From the NCBI GenBank assembly GCA_022796475.1, contig JAAWIS010000003.1, positions 1 through 64,000 on the forward strand: a stretch of 64,000 nt of DNA. Direction: 5' to 3'. Shown piece after piece: positions 1-8,075 of the stretch (positions within the stretch are counted from its first letter, which is position 1; the number at the start of each line of letters is the position of its first letter). The notes under the pieces are model-generated. The model saw only the letters and a list, made by a program, of their open reading frames with translations. It did not search any database and was not told where the DNA came from. The DNA is from Lachnospiraceae bacterium. Lineage in GTDB: Bacteria; Bacillota; Clostridia; Lachnospirales; Lachnospiraceae. The position numbers and the translations under genes were made by a program.

Positions 1-103
1 TTGAATTTTCAGGGTTTGTGTATTGTTCAGTCTTTAATTTTCAAGGTTCCTTCTGTTGTTGCATGCCCGCTTATTTTGTTTCTTTTTCGTGAGCAGCTTG
101 TTT
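1..103 (-). other. Probable rRNA-operon leader transcribed leftwards
   Basis: Read on the minus strand, this is the start of a transcript that leaves the window. It contains the phrase GGAACCTTGAAAATTAAAG and then a similar CCCTGAAAATTC, which resemble the CCTTGAAAA-type leaders found ahead of rRNA genes in Clostridia. There is no open reading frame with a ribosome-binding site. The two strong tandem promoters just upstream fit a stable-RNA operon. The 16S gene itself is not visible, so this is inference from leader style and promoters; a tRNA cluster is the main alternative. Confidence 0.5.
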
Positions 104-132
104 ATATTAGCACATCTTTCCAAGCCTGTCAA
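104..132 (-). promoter_or_regulatory. Sigma-A promoter P2, TTGACA-17-TAATAT
   Basis: On the minus strand the -35 is a perfect TTGACA (complement of 127-132), followed by exactly 17 bases and TAATAT (complement of 104-109). An A/T-rich tract lies immediately upstream, like an UP element. It is the downstream member of a tandem pair pointing out of the left edge. Confidence 0.8.
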
Positions 133-259
133 CAACTTTTTTTATTTTTTTCCTTTCCTTTTGTTTTCCGTATAAGTTCGCTTTCTTCCAACAATCTTCC
201 CTTGTATTTGATAGGGAATGGTCAGGAAATTTGGCCGCCTTATCAGCGGCGCGAAATTT

Positions 260-288
260 ATAATAGCACTCCTCTTTTCAATTGTCAA
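260..288 (-). promoter_or_regulatory. Sigma-A promoter P1, TTGACA-17-TATTAT
   Basis: On the minus strand a perfect TTGACA (complement of 283-288) is followed by 17 bases and TATTAT (complement of 260-265). The A-rich stretch at about 289-325 (read as A on the minus strand) looks like an UP element. P1 lies about 156 bp upstream of P2 in the same direction, the arrangement typical of rRNA operons. From 326 to about 630 I see no gene. Confidence 0.8.
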
Positions 289-632
289 CCTCTTTTTTCG
301 GGTTTTTTCAACTTTTTTTAACATTTTCAATTATAGGAATAAATCGAAATTTTTAAATATTATTTTTGCGCTATATTGGACCCAATTTTACGTAACGTCG
401 CCTGCTGCGCCCTGCCTATTTTAATTTGATGAAGAACCAATAATAAAATCTTTTATCAGAACCAAACAATATGGCGCAGACAGAGAAATCACTAAAACAT
501 AATGATGAAGGAGGAACTGTCAAAAGGAGGAACAGGAACAATCCCATTCTAAACCACTGCCACAAGACAGCTCCCCCTGCTTACAATTAAAAATTAGTTT
601 GCTCATCCGGGCAAAATGCCGGGCTGCTGTCC

Positions 633-671
633 AGAGCGCATCTGACGGAAAGCAATTTTCAGACACGCTCT
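633..671. repeat. Hairpin repeat overlapping the kinase stop codon
   Basis: Imperfect inverted repeat: AGAGCGCATCTGA at 633-645 pairs with TCAGACACGCTCT at 659-671 (11 of 13 positions). The right arm overlaps the last codons of the histidine kinase. There is no T-run, so it is a weak terminator candidate. Its minus-strand sequence (AGCGTGTCTGAAAAT, then GTCAGATG) resembles the left end of the composite repeat at 59935, so it is probably a member of a dispersed family. Confidence 0.6.
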
Positions 672-2209
672 AGTGTAAACCAAAACCGGACACCGCCTTC
701 CACATTCTCCACCCCGCAAAGCTTTTGATGGGAATCCATAATAGCTTTCACAATAGACAGGCCGATTCCGCTTCCTCCGTAAGCTCTGGTGCGTGCTTTA
801 TCTACTTTATAAAATTTAGTCCAAAGATTGGGCAGATCTTCTTCTGGTATAGGATTTCCTGTATTAAAAACACTAACCTTGACCTGACTCTGAAATAGTT
901 CCACTGCAATTCGGATCTGGCGTTCTCCCTGGACATGGTTTAAGGCATTATTTAAATAGTTGGTTACGACTTCTTCAATTTTAAACTCATCTGCCCACAC
1001 AAAACACGGCTCTTGATGCAGAAATTCCACTGTTACTCCATTCTGTTCAATCATAAGATGTGCAGAAGAAAGAACTCCCCGGATCAATTCTGTTAAGTCA
1101 AACCGCTCCATCACAGGAGCATCATAGCCAGACTCCAGCGCACTTAGAGTGAGAAGCTGCTTTACCATTTGATTCATCTTATTAGCTTCATCCACTATCA
1201 CTTCGCAATAGTAATCTCTGCTCTCTGAATCCTCGGCCATCCCCTCTGTCAGCCCTTCTGCATATCCCTGTATCAAAGCAATGGGCGTTTTCAGCTCATG
1301 AGATACATTAGCAATAAATTCCTTCCGCATTTCATCAATCTGTGTTTTTTCCTCAATATCTTTCTGCAGTTTTAAATTTGCAGTTTTTAATTCACCCACC
1401 GTTTCCTTCAGCCGATCGGAAAGAACGTTCATACTATGCCCTAATACTCCAATTTCGTCGGATGCATTTCCTGTATAATGAGCGTCAAAATCCAAGTTGC
1501 TCATACGTTCTGACAGTTCCGTTAATGAAAGGATAGGAGAAATAACCATTTTTGTAGTAAAGTAAATTAAAATACTTCCTCCGGCCAGCGCAATCATTCC
1601 CACATAAGCCAGAAACCGGTTGGACAGGGCTACACTTTCGCGTACACTGGCTATTGGCATGGACATAATAAAACGGGTTGTGTTATCAGAAAGAAATCCC
1701 CAGCATTCCAGATAAAAGGATTTATTATGCGGATCAAAACTTTTCTGTATGGTATATGCCTCCGTTTCAGATACCAGCTCATAAGGCCTTTTATCCTGGC
1801 CTAAAATACTTCTCAGAAACCGTTCGCTTAAATAGTCACCTTTTCGTTCAGAAGAAATCAGGGTTCCGTTTGTACTGTCCATAATCAGTATGGTAATATT
1901 GGATTTTTCATTTAAATCCCGAATCAGCTTAATCAGCGTATTCTCCTCTAAGGAACTGTACTGGCCGTTGCGCCGCTGCTCATCTAATATCTGAAACTGT
2001 TCTGCAATATCACGGCCTGCCTCCTGTTCTTCTAAAAACAGCGTATCTACCTGCAAATAGGCTTGTTCCAGGTCTTTAATCTTTTCTTTCATATAAAAGC
2101 CTTCCAGCCACCAGGTATTGGCCCCCCAAAGGCAAATGATTACTGCTGCTGTCAGGCCTATAAAAATCAGGGTAAACCGAAACCGGATGGAATGCTTTAA
2201 GCTTTTCAT
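659..2209 (-). CDS. Membrane sensor histidine kinase (HAMP, HisKA, HATPase_c)
   Basis: Sensor kinase of 516 residues that should phosphorylate the response regulator encoded directly upstream. Visible order: transmembrane segment at about 12-33, extracellular sensing region of about 165 residues, second transmembrane segment at about 199-217, HAMP linker to about 270, dimerisation helix with the phospho-acceptor in FIANVSHELKTP (His304), then an ATPase domain with an N box (NYLNNALNH) and a G box (GGSGIGLSIV). Length and architecture are standard for the PhoR/VanS-like class. Its ATG overlaps the regulator's TGA by four bases (ATGA), indicating translational coupling. The extracellular region has no family I recognise, so the stimulus is unknown. 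The 3' end lies in a dispersed hairpin repeat. Confidence 0.93.
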   Translation of the reverse strand: MKSLKHSIRFRFTLIFIGLTAAVIICLWGANTWWLEGFYMKEKIKDLEQAYLQVDTLFLEEQEAGRDIAEQFQILDEQRRNGQYSSLEENTLIKLIRDLNEKSNITILIMDSTNGTLISSERKGDYLSERFLRSILGQDKRPYELVSETEAYTIQKSFDPHNKSFYLECWGFLSDNTTRFIMSMPIASVRESVALSNRFLAYVGMIALAGGSILIYFTTKMVISPILSLTELSERMSNLDFDAHYTGNASDEIGVLGHSMNVLSDRLKETVGELKTANLKLQKDIEEKTQIDEMRKEFIANVSHELKTPIALIQGYAEGLTEGMAEDSESRDYYCEVIVDEANKMNQMVKQLLTLSALESGYDAPVMERFDLTELIRGVLSSAHLMIEQNGVTVEFLHQEPCFVWADEFKIEEVVTNYLNNALNHVQGERQIRIAVELFQSQVKVSVFNTGNPIPEEDLPNLWTKFYKVDKARTRAYGGSGIGLSIVKAIMDSHQKLCGVENVEGGVRFWFTLERV

Positions 2210-2886
2210 GAATCCACCTCAAACTTGTATCCCATACCCCAAATGGTTTTAATATATTCCCCTTTTTGCCCCATCTTACTCCGCAGCTTTTTTACATGAG
2301 TATCAATGGTTCTGGCGTCACCGAAATAATCGTAATTCCACACATTGTTTAAAATCTTTTCCCTGGAAAGGGCCAGACCATGGTTTTCCACGAAATAGCT
2401 TAACAATTCAAATTCTTTAAAGCTTAAATCTATTTCCTTGCCGTCAATCGTTACCTGCCTGGCTGATTTGTCGATGCAGATTCCGCCGATTTCCATATTT
2501 CCTGTCCCAATGTTGCCGGTTCGGCGCAGAAGGGCTTCTACCCGGGCTGCTAATATTTTAGGGCTGAAGGGTTTTGATATATATTCATCCACGCCAAGAC
2601 CAAAGCCCTGAAGCTCATCCCGCTCTTCCCCTCTTGCCGTCAGCATGATAATCGGAACCTCGGAAAACTTCCGTATAGTCTTTAACACTTCCCATCCGTC
2701 CATCTTTGGCATCATCACATCCAGAAGGATCAGTGAAATATCTTTCTGGTTAAAAAACAGATCCACTGCTTCTTCCCCATCTGCTGCCTCAATTACTTGA
2801 AATCCCTTTACAGTTAAAAAATCCTTTACCAGCTTGCGCATCCTTGCTTCATCATCTACCACTAAAATTTTTAATGCGTCCATCAT
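2206..2886 (-). CDS. OmpR/PhoB-family response regulator
   Basis: Two-domain transcriptional regulator partnered with the downstream kinase. The receiver domain has the acidic pair VVDDE, the phospho-acceptor aspartate in LILLDVMMPKMDG, the conserved threonine in IIMLTAR and the lysine in ISKPF. The C-terminal winged helix includes FELLSYFVEN and the recognition region ARTIDTHVKKLRSKM. Start choice: three in-frame ATGs lie close together. The GGGAG ribosome-binding site abuts the first, at 2892, but is 6 bases from the second, at 2886, which I therefore take; an ATG at 2883 is also possible. Tandem 11-bp direct repeats about 110 bp upstream suggest autoregulation. Confidence 0.93.
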   Translation of the reverse strand: MMDALKILVVDDEARMRKLVKDFLTVKGFQVIEAADGEEAVDLFFNQKDISLILLDVMMPKMDGWEVLKTIRKFSEVPIIMLTARGEERDELQGFGLGVDEYISKPFSPKILAARVEALLRRTGNIGTGNMEIGGICIDKSARQVTIDGKEIDLSFKEFELLSYFVENHGLALSREKILNNVWNYDYFGDARTIDTHVKKLRSKMGQKGEYIKTIWGMGYKFEVDS

Positions 2887-2995
2887 CACCATCTCCCGTA
2901 TTTATTTGCCTTTGCAAAGCTTTTTGGCGCTGAAAATTTCTGTTTCAAACCTTCTTTTCTCTTTATTTTAACAGTTTTTTCAAGGATTATCTACT

Positions 2996-3017
2996 ATTTC
3001 ACAGACATTTCACAGAT
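2996..3017. promoter_or_regulatory. Tandem 11-bp direct repeat, candidate response-regulator box
   Basis: ATTTCACAGAC at 2996-3006 is followed with no gap by ATTTCACAGAT at 3007-3017. OmpR/PhoB-family regulators typically bind as head-to-tail dimers to direct repeats with an 11-bp period, and this lies upstream of the regulator gene, so autoregulation is likely. The rest of the 2887-3285 gap holds only the hairpin repeat at 3097. Confidence 0.6.
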
Positions 3018-3096
3018 TGAGCCTGTTGTCTAACGTTCTTTCATTCTATGATTCATCGCCTTAAAATTTGCCGGATAAAACGGCAGGGGCAAAAAA

Positions 3097-3195
3097 GGGG
3101 CTGCTGCAAAATTGGGCATACTAATCATATATAGCAGAAATCATAGGAATATCTGGACTATGTATGATATGGTTCAACCGATTTGCAGCAGTCCC
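3097..3195. repeat. Dispersed ~100-bp hairpin element, copy 1
   Basis: GGGGCTGCTGCAAA at 3097-3110 is inverted as TTTGCAGCAGTCCC at 3182-3195, and the interior also pairs imperfectly around a central loop. The inner sequence ATATATAGCAGAAATCAT is shared with the copy at 22623. No reading frame is present. It belongs with the elements at 12525, 22623 and 61519. Confidence 0.75.
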
Positions 3196-3285
3196 ATATA
3201 TTATTGTTACATTCATTTTGGAAGTTTCTATCTTTTTATGCAGGCCTCCATAAAGGAAAACTATGTTCAGATGCACTTAAAAACA

Positions 3286-4632
3286 TTAACTCTCTTTTTT
3301 CTTAAAATACTGATCAATCCTGTTTTTAATCTCCATTGGCTTTAAATATTTTGACAAATATCCTATGGGTTTTAAATCCAATACTGCCTTCACGCTTTCC
3401 GGGTCATTTCTGCTGGTCAGGAAAATAACTGGAATGTCAGCAAATTCTTCCTCTGAGCGCAGCATTTCTAATGTATGCCTCCCATCACAGACAGGCATTT
3501 CATAGTCAAGCATTACCAAATCTGGCCGGTCTAACGTGATTGCCCGGATTGCCGCCATTCCCGATTTTGCCACATTAACCTCGTAAGTGGTGCTTAAAAG
3601 ATTTTTTATCCCCTGCCGTATGGTTACGGAATCATCTACCACCAATATCTTATGTTTCGTTACCTTCTCCCGATTTGACAGGTATTTTCCAATTTCTAAC
3701 ATTGCATTATCTGCCACAATCGGAGTCCCTATGCCTTGCTCAAGCAAATGCGGGGCAATTACGCAGTAAGAAAAATATCCTGCCTCTGTATTAAACAGCA
3801 GGCTGATCTGTGGTTTTTTCTTTTCGAATATATCTTGAAATTTGTCATAAGTCAGCAGGTTTTCTTCCCTCATCTCATGAAGCTTAAGTGATGGGAAATA
3901 CTGCATAACACGCCATACAAACTGTTTGGCAGTATATCTGGAGGCATTGATCAGCATAATATCCAACTTATCTGACTGTCCGCCCAAAATTTTCCCTACC
4001 GTATTCACCAGGATCTTTTCTTCAAACGCTAATATCACTTCCCACTTCTTATCTTCCTGATCCGTATCATAAACCAGCCGGTAATATACCCCTCTGCCAA
4101 ACTTCTCGCCATTGTAGGCATCGCTGACTACGTTTGCATTTAACTGAAACATATCACTTACCATCTTCGCTATTACGCTTTTCATGGCAGCAAGTTCTTG
4201 CTCTGGCAAGAGATCTACCCACTTGCTCATTTTCTCTCCTACAATTGCCTGATCTTCTGTCAGAGTATGTCCGATCAGCCATCCGGCGCAGACTCCCAGA
4301 AAATGATCCAGCGAAGATTCAGAATAGTCCTCTCTTATCATCTCCTGTTCAAGAGCTGGAAGTGTGTCCTCACGAAATCCCCGGTGCAAACGCCTGTGAG
4401 TTTCCAGATCTTCATATCCAATCGATGCCATATATAACTCTTCATTCTCAAAATGTCCCATGGCGTGCTCTTTTAAATATTTAACGCCTTCCTGATATAC
4501 TCTGGGGCTGTTCTTTTTCTCTTCTTTTAATCGCGCAAGTTTATTAATAATCTTAAAAAGTTCCTGATGTTCCTTATCAATTATGTCCACCCCAAGATTA
4601 TACTCATCCTTCCATATTAATTGATTATACAT
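3286..4632 (-). CDS. Hemerythrin / CheX-like / receiver fusion protein
   Basis: Soluble three-part signalling protein of 448 residues. Residues 1-135 form a bacteriohemerythrin domain with all seven expected di-iron ligands: His22, His60, Glu64, His79, His83, His122 and Asp127, so it probably binds oxygen. Residues about 145-315 look like a divergent CheX/CheC-type domain, but I do not see the E-x-x-N phosphatase signature, so catalysis is uncertain. Residues 326-448 are a receiver domain with VVDDS and phospho-acceptor Asp376 in VMLDYEMP. There is no DNA-binding or transmembrane segment. The ribosome-binding site is AAGGAGG, 8 bases from the ATG. It has its own promoter and no adjacent kinase. 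An oxygen-responsive chemotaxis or phosphorelay adaptor is inference. Confidence 0.85.
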   Translation of the reverse strand: MYNQLIWKDEYNLGVDIIDKEHQELFKIINKLARLKEEKKNSPRVYQEGVKYLKEHAMGHFENEELYMASIGYEDLETHRRLHRGFREDTLPALEQEMIREDYSESSLDHFLGVCAGWLIGHTLTEDQAIVGEKMSKWVDLLPEQELAAMKSVIAKMVSDMFQLNANVVSDAYNGEKFGRGVYYRLVYDTDQEDKKWEVILAFEEKILVNTVGKILGGQSDKLDIMLINASRYTAKQFVWRVMQYFPSLKLHEMREENLLTYDKFQDIFEKKKPQISLLFNTEAGYFSYCVIAPHLLEQGIGTPIVADNAMLEIGKYLSNREKVTKHKILVVDDSVTIRQGIKNLLSTTYEVNVAKSGMAAIRAITLDRPDLVMLDYEMPVCDGRHTLEMLRSEEEFADIPVIFLTSRNDPESVKAVLDLKPIGYLSKYLKPMEIKNRIDQYFKKKES

Positions 4633-4830
4633 GATGTTCCAATCCTCCTTATGGTCCGTATTTCCTGCAGATTATGATTATTTTCAATATACCTGTCAGA
4701 CGGAAAATGGCCTGTCTTCTATATATATTATGAGCACCGGGCCGCTGCGTGTTCCTTATGCAGCCATCTTAGGGCTATAACTTTTTTTGGAAAACATTCC
4801 TATTTCTGGCAAGAAATCATATCTGACAGG

Positions 4831-4860
4831 ATTATAGCATAAGGCGCCTAAAAATGTAAA
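4831..4860 (-). promoter_or_regulatory. Promoter of the hemerythrin fusion gene
   Basis: On the minus strand TTTACA (complement of 4855-4860) is followed by 18 bases and TATAAT (complement of 4831-4836), with an extended -10 TGC in front. It would give a 5' leader of about 190 bases before the ATG at 4632. I looked for a known riboswitch in that leader and found none. The rest of the 4633-4948 gap holds nothing else I can name. Confidence 0.7.
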
Positions 4861-4948
4861 CGATAAATCAGCTTTCTATCATCTTCTTCCTGCACCTTGC
4901 TGCGGGCTGCAGACAAAACAAAAGGGGCTATTATAACATGCTGTTCTT

Positions 4949-5605
4949 TTATTCATTTTTACCTTCCATCCATACCTTCACATCCATTAAAGAAGGAAGG
5001 ATCTTTACTGCTTTTTCACGCATTTCTTCTGTGGGAGGCAGCAAATCTGGCACCATAACCGGCATAGCTCCTGCATGAAATGCCGCCCGGATCCCATTAT
5101 AAGAATCTTCTATAATATAAGTTTGTTCCGGCCTCACTCCGATTTCCTCACAGGCTTTTAGAAAAATATCTGGTTTTGGCTTACTTTCTTTTACCATGTC
5201 ACCTCCTATAACAGCGTCAAACCAGTGAAGAAGCCCTGCATCTGACAATTCCCGAACCACGATTTCCCGGTTTGTCGAAGATGCTACTGCTGTCTTTACC
5301 TGATTATCTTTAAGAAATGCCAGCAGTTCTCCTATCCCCGGTTTCAGCGGCAGCCTGCCTTCCCCATACCGCTGTTCAAACAGAGAATCTACCTGGCGGC
5401 TGTAAAAATCATAATCAAACTGTTCTCCATACTGTTCTAAAAAAATTGCCTTAACGATTTTCGCATTGCATCCCAAGCATTTCCCAGTTGCCTTTCCAAT
5501 ATCTAAAATCCCGTACCGGTCTGCAATGTCTTTCCAGCACTCCCTCACCTTAGACTCCGAATCAAAAATCACGCCATCCATATCAAATACAACTCCAGTA
5601 ATCAT
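4949..5605 (-). CDS. HAD-superfamily phosphatase, beta-phosphoglucomutase-like
   Basis: Haloacid dehalogenase-type hydrolase of about 218 residues, subfamily I with a helical cap. Motif I is FDMDGVIFDSE near the N-terminus (nucleophile and acid aspartates), motif II is AVASSTNREIV, the motif III lysine lies in ESKPKPDIF, and motif IV is IIEDSYNGIRAA. The likely activity is a sugar-phosphate phosphatase or mutase; the substrate cannot be read from sequence. I start at the ATG at 5605 because GGGGGAAG is correctly spaced for it, rather than four codons upstream. A short hairpin (GAGTCCGA/TCGGACTC) lies 30 bases ahead of the start. It is separated from the SIS operon upstream by a repeat-rich gap. 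Confidence 0.88.
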   Translation of the reverse strand: MITGVVFDMDGVIFDSESKVRECWKDIADRYGILDIGKATGKCLGCNAKIVKAIFLEQYGEQFDYDFYSRQVDSLFEQRYGEGRLPLKPGIGELLAFLKDNQVKTAVASSTNREIVVRELSDAGLLHWFDAVIGGDMVKESKPKPDIFLKACEEIGVRPEQTYIIEDSYNGIRAAFHAGAMPVMVPDLLPPTEEMREKAVKILPSLMDVKVWMEGKNE

Positions 5606-5635
5606 ATCTTCCCCCATTTCTTATGACAAAACAAA

Positions 5636-5655
5636 GAGTCCGATAAATCGGACTC
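5636..5655. other. Short perfect hairpin in the HAD gene leader
   Basis: GAGTCCGA (5636-5643) and TCGGACTC (5648-5655) form an 8-bp stem with a 4-base loop. It lies between the SIS gene and the HAD gene. No T-run follows on either strand, so the role is unclear. Confidence 0.5.
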
Positions 5656-5704
5656 CCGCGCCGGAGCGCGTCTGCGCCAGCAGACAGTTTCCTTAGACGC
5701 GAAG

Positions 5705-5756
5705 TGCGCATCCCCACGGAGGGTTTTTCCTTTATAGGAAATTATTTCCTATAAAG
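5705..5756. repeat. Dispersed repeat related to the 59966-60014 segment
   Basis: The segment reads GTGCGCATCCCC-CGGAGG, then a T-run, then a perfect 12-bp inverted repeat CTTTATAGGAAA/TTTCCTATAAAG (5730-5741 and 5745-5756). The same order of blocks occurs at 59966-60014. Here the sequence continues straight into AAAAAAAG, whereas at 60015 a 121-bp unit follows, so this copy acts as an empty site for that insertion. Confidence 0.7.
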
Positions 5757-5789
5757 AAAAAAAGTTCCACATGCCGTACCTACGCACTC

Positions 5790-5824
5790 TAAGCTCCGGA
5801 GCCGCAGCCGGCATCCGGAGCTTA
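5790..5824 (-). terminator. Hairpin after the SIS-domain operon
   Basis: TAAGCTCCGG (5790-5799) pairs perfectly with CCGGAGCTTA (5815-5824) around a GC-rich loop. It lies 37 bases beyond the stop of the last SIS gene on the minus strand. The stem is strong but there is no long T-run, so termination is probable rather than certain. Confidence 0.5.
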
Positions 5825-5861
5825 GTTGTATTATATCGGATCAGAGCTATTTACAAAAGTA

Positions 5862-6896
5862 TTAATATTCCATCTGACGGTAATATCTTCTGGTGGTCAG
5901 CGGATGATTCCTTTCTTTCTCCAAATGGCAGCTAAGCCTTTCTGTAATAACATACATCACCATGGGAGAAACAATCTTCCTGAATTCCGGATCGGTAAAG
6001 GGAAGCTCTACTTCTTTCGTGTCAAATTTATTCACACATATATTCGTACCAAACTTCTCCTTGATAATCCGCTCTGCAAAATCGTCTACCCGATCCATCA
6101 GCGGCCTGGTTTCATCTTCACCATAGAAAAGAATCAAGCTTGTACCCTCTTCCAAAAGTTCAATTGTTCCATGGAAAAATTCAGCGGCATGGATGGATTT
6201 GGTCTTAATCCACTGCATTTCTTCCAGGATACACATAGCATAATCGTAAGCTTCGCCCCAAAGCATACCGGATCCAATCACCATATGATAATCGGTATCC
6301 TTGTGCTCTGCCGCCATCTTGGCACATCTGTCCTCATACTGCTCCTTGCCCTTTAACAGGAAAGGCACAATCTTTGCATATTCGTCCATAAACTGATCAT
6401 ACTTGGGGAACTCTCCGGCATTTTTCATAAACCGTGCAATCATTGTGATCATGTAGGTATAGATGGCCTCGCAAAGGCAGTCATCTTCTGCAAAGCTGAA
6501 CAGCTTATAGTCAGCAAATTCACAAACCGGAGTATTGTCATTGGATACATAGACAATGGTTCTCGCTCCTGCTTCCTTGCAAAACTTAGCTGCTGCTACA
6601 ATTTCCTTTGTATTTCCGCTTCTGGTGGAGAAGATGCATACGGAATCTTTTGAAAAGTTCTTCGGCGGCGCAGCCATAAACTCAGCCGCGATTACGCTGA
6701 CCGTATCAATGGAAGAAGAACCATCCATCCAGTACTTCATAGGCAGGGAATGCGCATATGTACCGCCGCATCCGATAAAGAACAGATTGGAATAACCTTC
6801 CTTGCAGATCTGATCGACTGCTGCCTCTATCTGGGGCCGTAATGCGATGGCATCATTCACAACTTTCTCATAACGCGGAACATTAAAATTAAACAT
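5862..6896 (-). CDS. SIS-domain sugar isomerase/deglycase (FrlB/FraB-like), paralogue 1
   Basis: Cytoplasmic protein of 344 residues with two SIS domains, as in the isomerase half of GlmS. Visible landmarks are FIGCGGTYAHSLP near residue 40, the phosphosugar-binding serines in IFSTRSGNTKEIV near 90, and the HAAEFFHGTIELLEEG block in the second domain. In known fructosamine pathways such proteins split a 6-phosphorylated Amadori product into glucose 6-phosphate and the free amine or amino acid. It follows a clear paralogue at 6978 and lies in the locus with an ABC importer and FrlD-like kinase, supporting that role over a GlmS role (no glutaminase domain). AGGAGG ribosome-binding site. The exact substrate (fructoselysine, glucoselysine or fructose-asparagine) is not decidable. 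Confidence 0.85.
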   Translation of the reverse strand: MFNFNVPRYEKVVNDAIALRPQIEAAVDQICKEGYSNLFFIGCGGTYAHSLPMKYWMDGSSSIDTVSVIAAEFMAAPPKNFSKDSVCIFSTRSGNTKEIVAAAKFCKEAGARTIVYVSNDNTPVCEFADYKLFSFAEDDCLCEAIYTYMITMIARFMKNAGEFPKYDQFMDEYAKIVPFLLKGKEQYEDRCAKMAAEHKDTDYHMVIGSGMLWGEAYDYAMCILEEMQWIKTKSIHAAEFFHGTIELLEEGTSLILFYGEDETRPLMDRVDDFAERIIKEKFGTNICVNKFDTKEVELPFTDPEFRKIVSPMVMYVITERLSCHLEKERNHPLTTRRYYRQMEY

Positions 6897-6977
6897 AGTA
6901 GTTTTCCTCCTGAATTTAATTGATTATTCTGTAAAATGTTTTAAAAATTATCCGTACCTATATTTCGTTGGAATGAA

Positions 6978-7982
6978 TTAATATTCCAGCCTTCTGTAAT
7001 ACCGCCGAATATCCAGGGTGTGCTTGCGGATTTCTGCCAGATTCTTGTAAGCCCGCTCATAAATTGCCCACAAAATTACTGGCGACAGCATCCAGCGGAA
7101 CTGTTCACTGATGCCAGGGAATTCATATTCCTTAGTATCAAAAACAACTAACTGATCCGTATGTTTTTCAACAAACCGGATTACCCGCTCATCTAATGGC
7201 CTTGTTGGCCCTTCCCCCATGCCTACGCAAACCAGCACGCCTTTTTCTACCAGTTCAATGGTTCCGTGGAAAAATTCCGCTGAATTTACTGATTTTGTGC
7301 GGAGCCACTGGCACTCTTCCAGCACGCACATTGCCATGGAGTACGTATGGCCCCAGGTCATGCCAGAACCGGTCCATATCTGGTATTCCTTATCTTTCTC
7401 ATCAAATCTCTTTGCATACTCCATTCCCTTGGCATCTGATGCCTTGGCTACTGAAACCAGCACATCTCCCAGGTTCTTTAACTCATCAGCAAATTTAGGA
7501 TAGTCGGCAAATTCACACTTGTTATATAAGATCCTGCCAAGAACGAAGATCGCAATCAGGTCATGGGGCTCTGCATTGCCATAGCAAACTGAGTATGTAG
7601 TTGCTGCTTTTAAGGGCGAATCTGGCTCCCCGCAGAAGGATATGGTAGTGACATTTTTCTCTGCCAGCCATTTGGCGGCTGCAACAGTTTCTTTCGTATC
7701 CCCGGATTTTGAAGTCAGAATAGCTACCGTTTTATCCGTAATCAGCGCGTTATCAGTAGCCATCAGCTCTGCCGGAATCTCAGTAAATACGGGAATCTTG
7801 GACATACTTTTCATCATATAAGCAAATGGTTCCAGCGCTGCAAGAGAACCGCCGGCTGAGGTAAACAAAATATTATCAAATCCCTTTTCACAAACCTTAT
7901 CGGCTACTGCTTCCAGCTCACCCCTTAAGGCATACAACTGGTCAGCCTGCTCTTTGACTGTTTTTTCATTGAAATCAATCAT
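6978..7982 (-). CDS. frlB: SIS-domain sugar isomerase/deglycase (FrlB/FraB-like), paralogue 2
   Basis: A second double-SIS protein of 334 residues. It shares the same blocks as its neighbour (TSAGGSLAALEPF, ILTSKSGDTKETV, NSAEFFHGTIELVEKG) and the same C-terminal RRYYRRLEY ending. The two are clearly paralogous yet well diverged, which suggests different substrates, as with the GfrE/GfrF pair that handles glucoselysine- and fructoselysine-6-phosphate in other bacteria. It has AGGAGG and a dedicated promoter with an operator-like sequence about 50 bp upstream, so it and paralogue 1 form a separately promoted pair behind the transporter genes. Family and fold are confident; the gene symbol is a best fit from locus context. 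Confidence 0.85.
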   Translation of the reverse strand: MIDFNEKTVKEQADQLYALRGELEAVADKVCEKGFDNILFTSAGGSLAALEPFAYMMKSMSKIPVFTEIPAELMATDNALITDKTVAILTSKSGDTKETVAAAKWLAEKNVTTISFCGEPDSPLKAATTYSVCYGNAEPHDLIAIFVLGRILYNKCEFADYPKFADELKNLGDVLVSVAKASDAKGMEYAKRFDEKDKEYQIWTGSGMTWGHTYSMAMCVLEECQWLRTKSVNSAEFFHGTIELVEKGVLVCVGMGEGPTRPLDERVIRFVEKHTDQLVVFDTKEYEFPGISEQFRWMLSPVILWAIYERAYKNLAEIRKHTLDIRRYYRRLEY

Positions 7983-8032
7983 TTTGGTTCCTCCTGTTTG
8001 ATTAAATTTTACTTGTTTCTTATGTTATACTT

Positions 8033-8061
8033 ATATTAACACGTATTAATACACATGTCAA
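8033..8061 (-). promoter_or_regulatory. Promoter and operator site A ahead of the SIS genes
   Basis: On the minus strand, TTGACA (complement of 8056-8061), 17 bases, then TAATAT (complement of 8033-8038). The spacer contains a near-perfect 16-bp palindrome at 8035-8050, ATTAACACGTATTAAT on the plus strand. Similar sequence sits at the same position in the promoters at 11361 and 15876. A GntR/HutC-type operator is inferred. Confidence 0.75.
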
Positions 8062-8075
8062 CAGGTATTTTATAT

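Noticed and set aside
1..424. Open frames in the first 424 bases
   Set aside because: They lack ribosome-binding sites, have T-rich composition and overlap two strong promoters on the opposite strand.
4633..4830. Possible riboswitch in the long leader of the hemerythrin gene
   Set aside because: I compared it by eye with cyclic di-GMP and other common classes and found none of the conserved cores.
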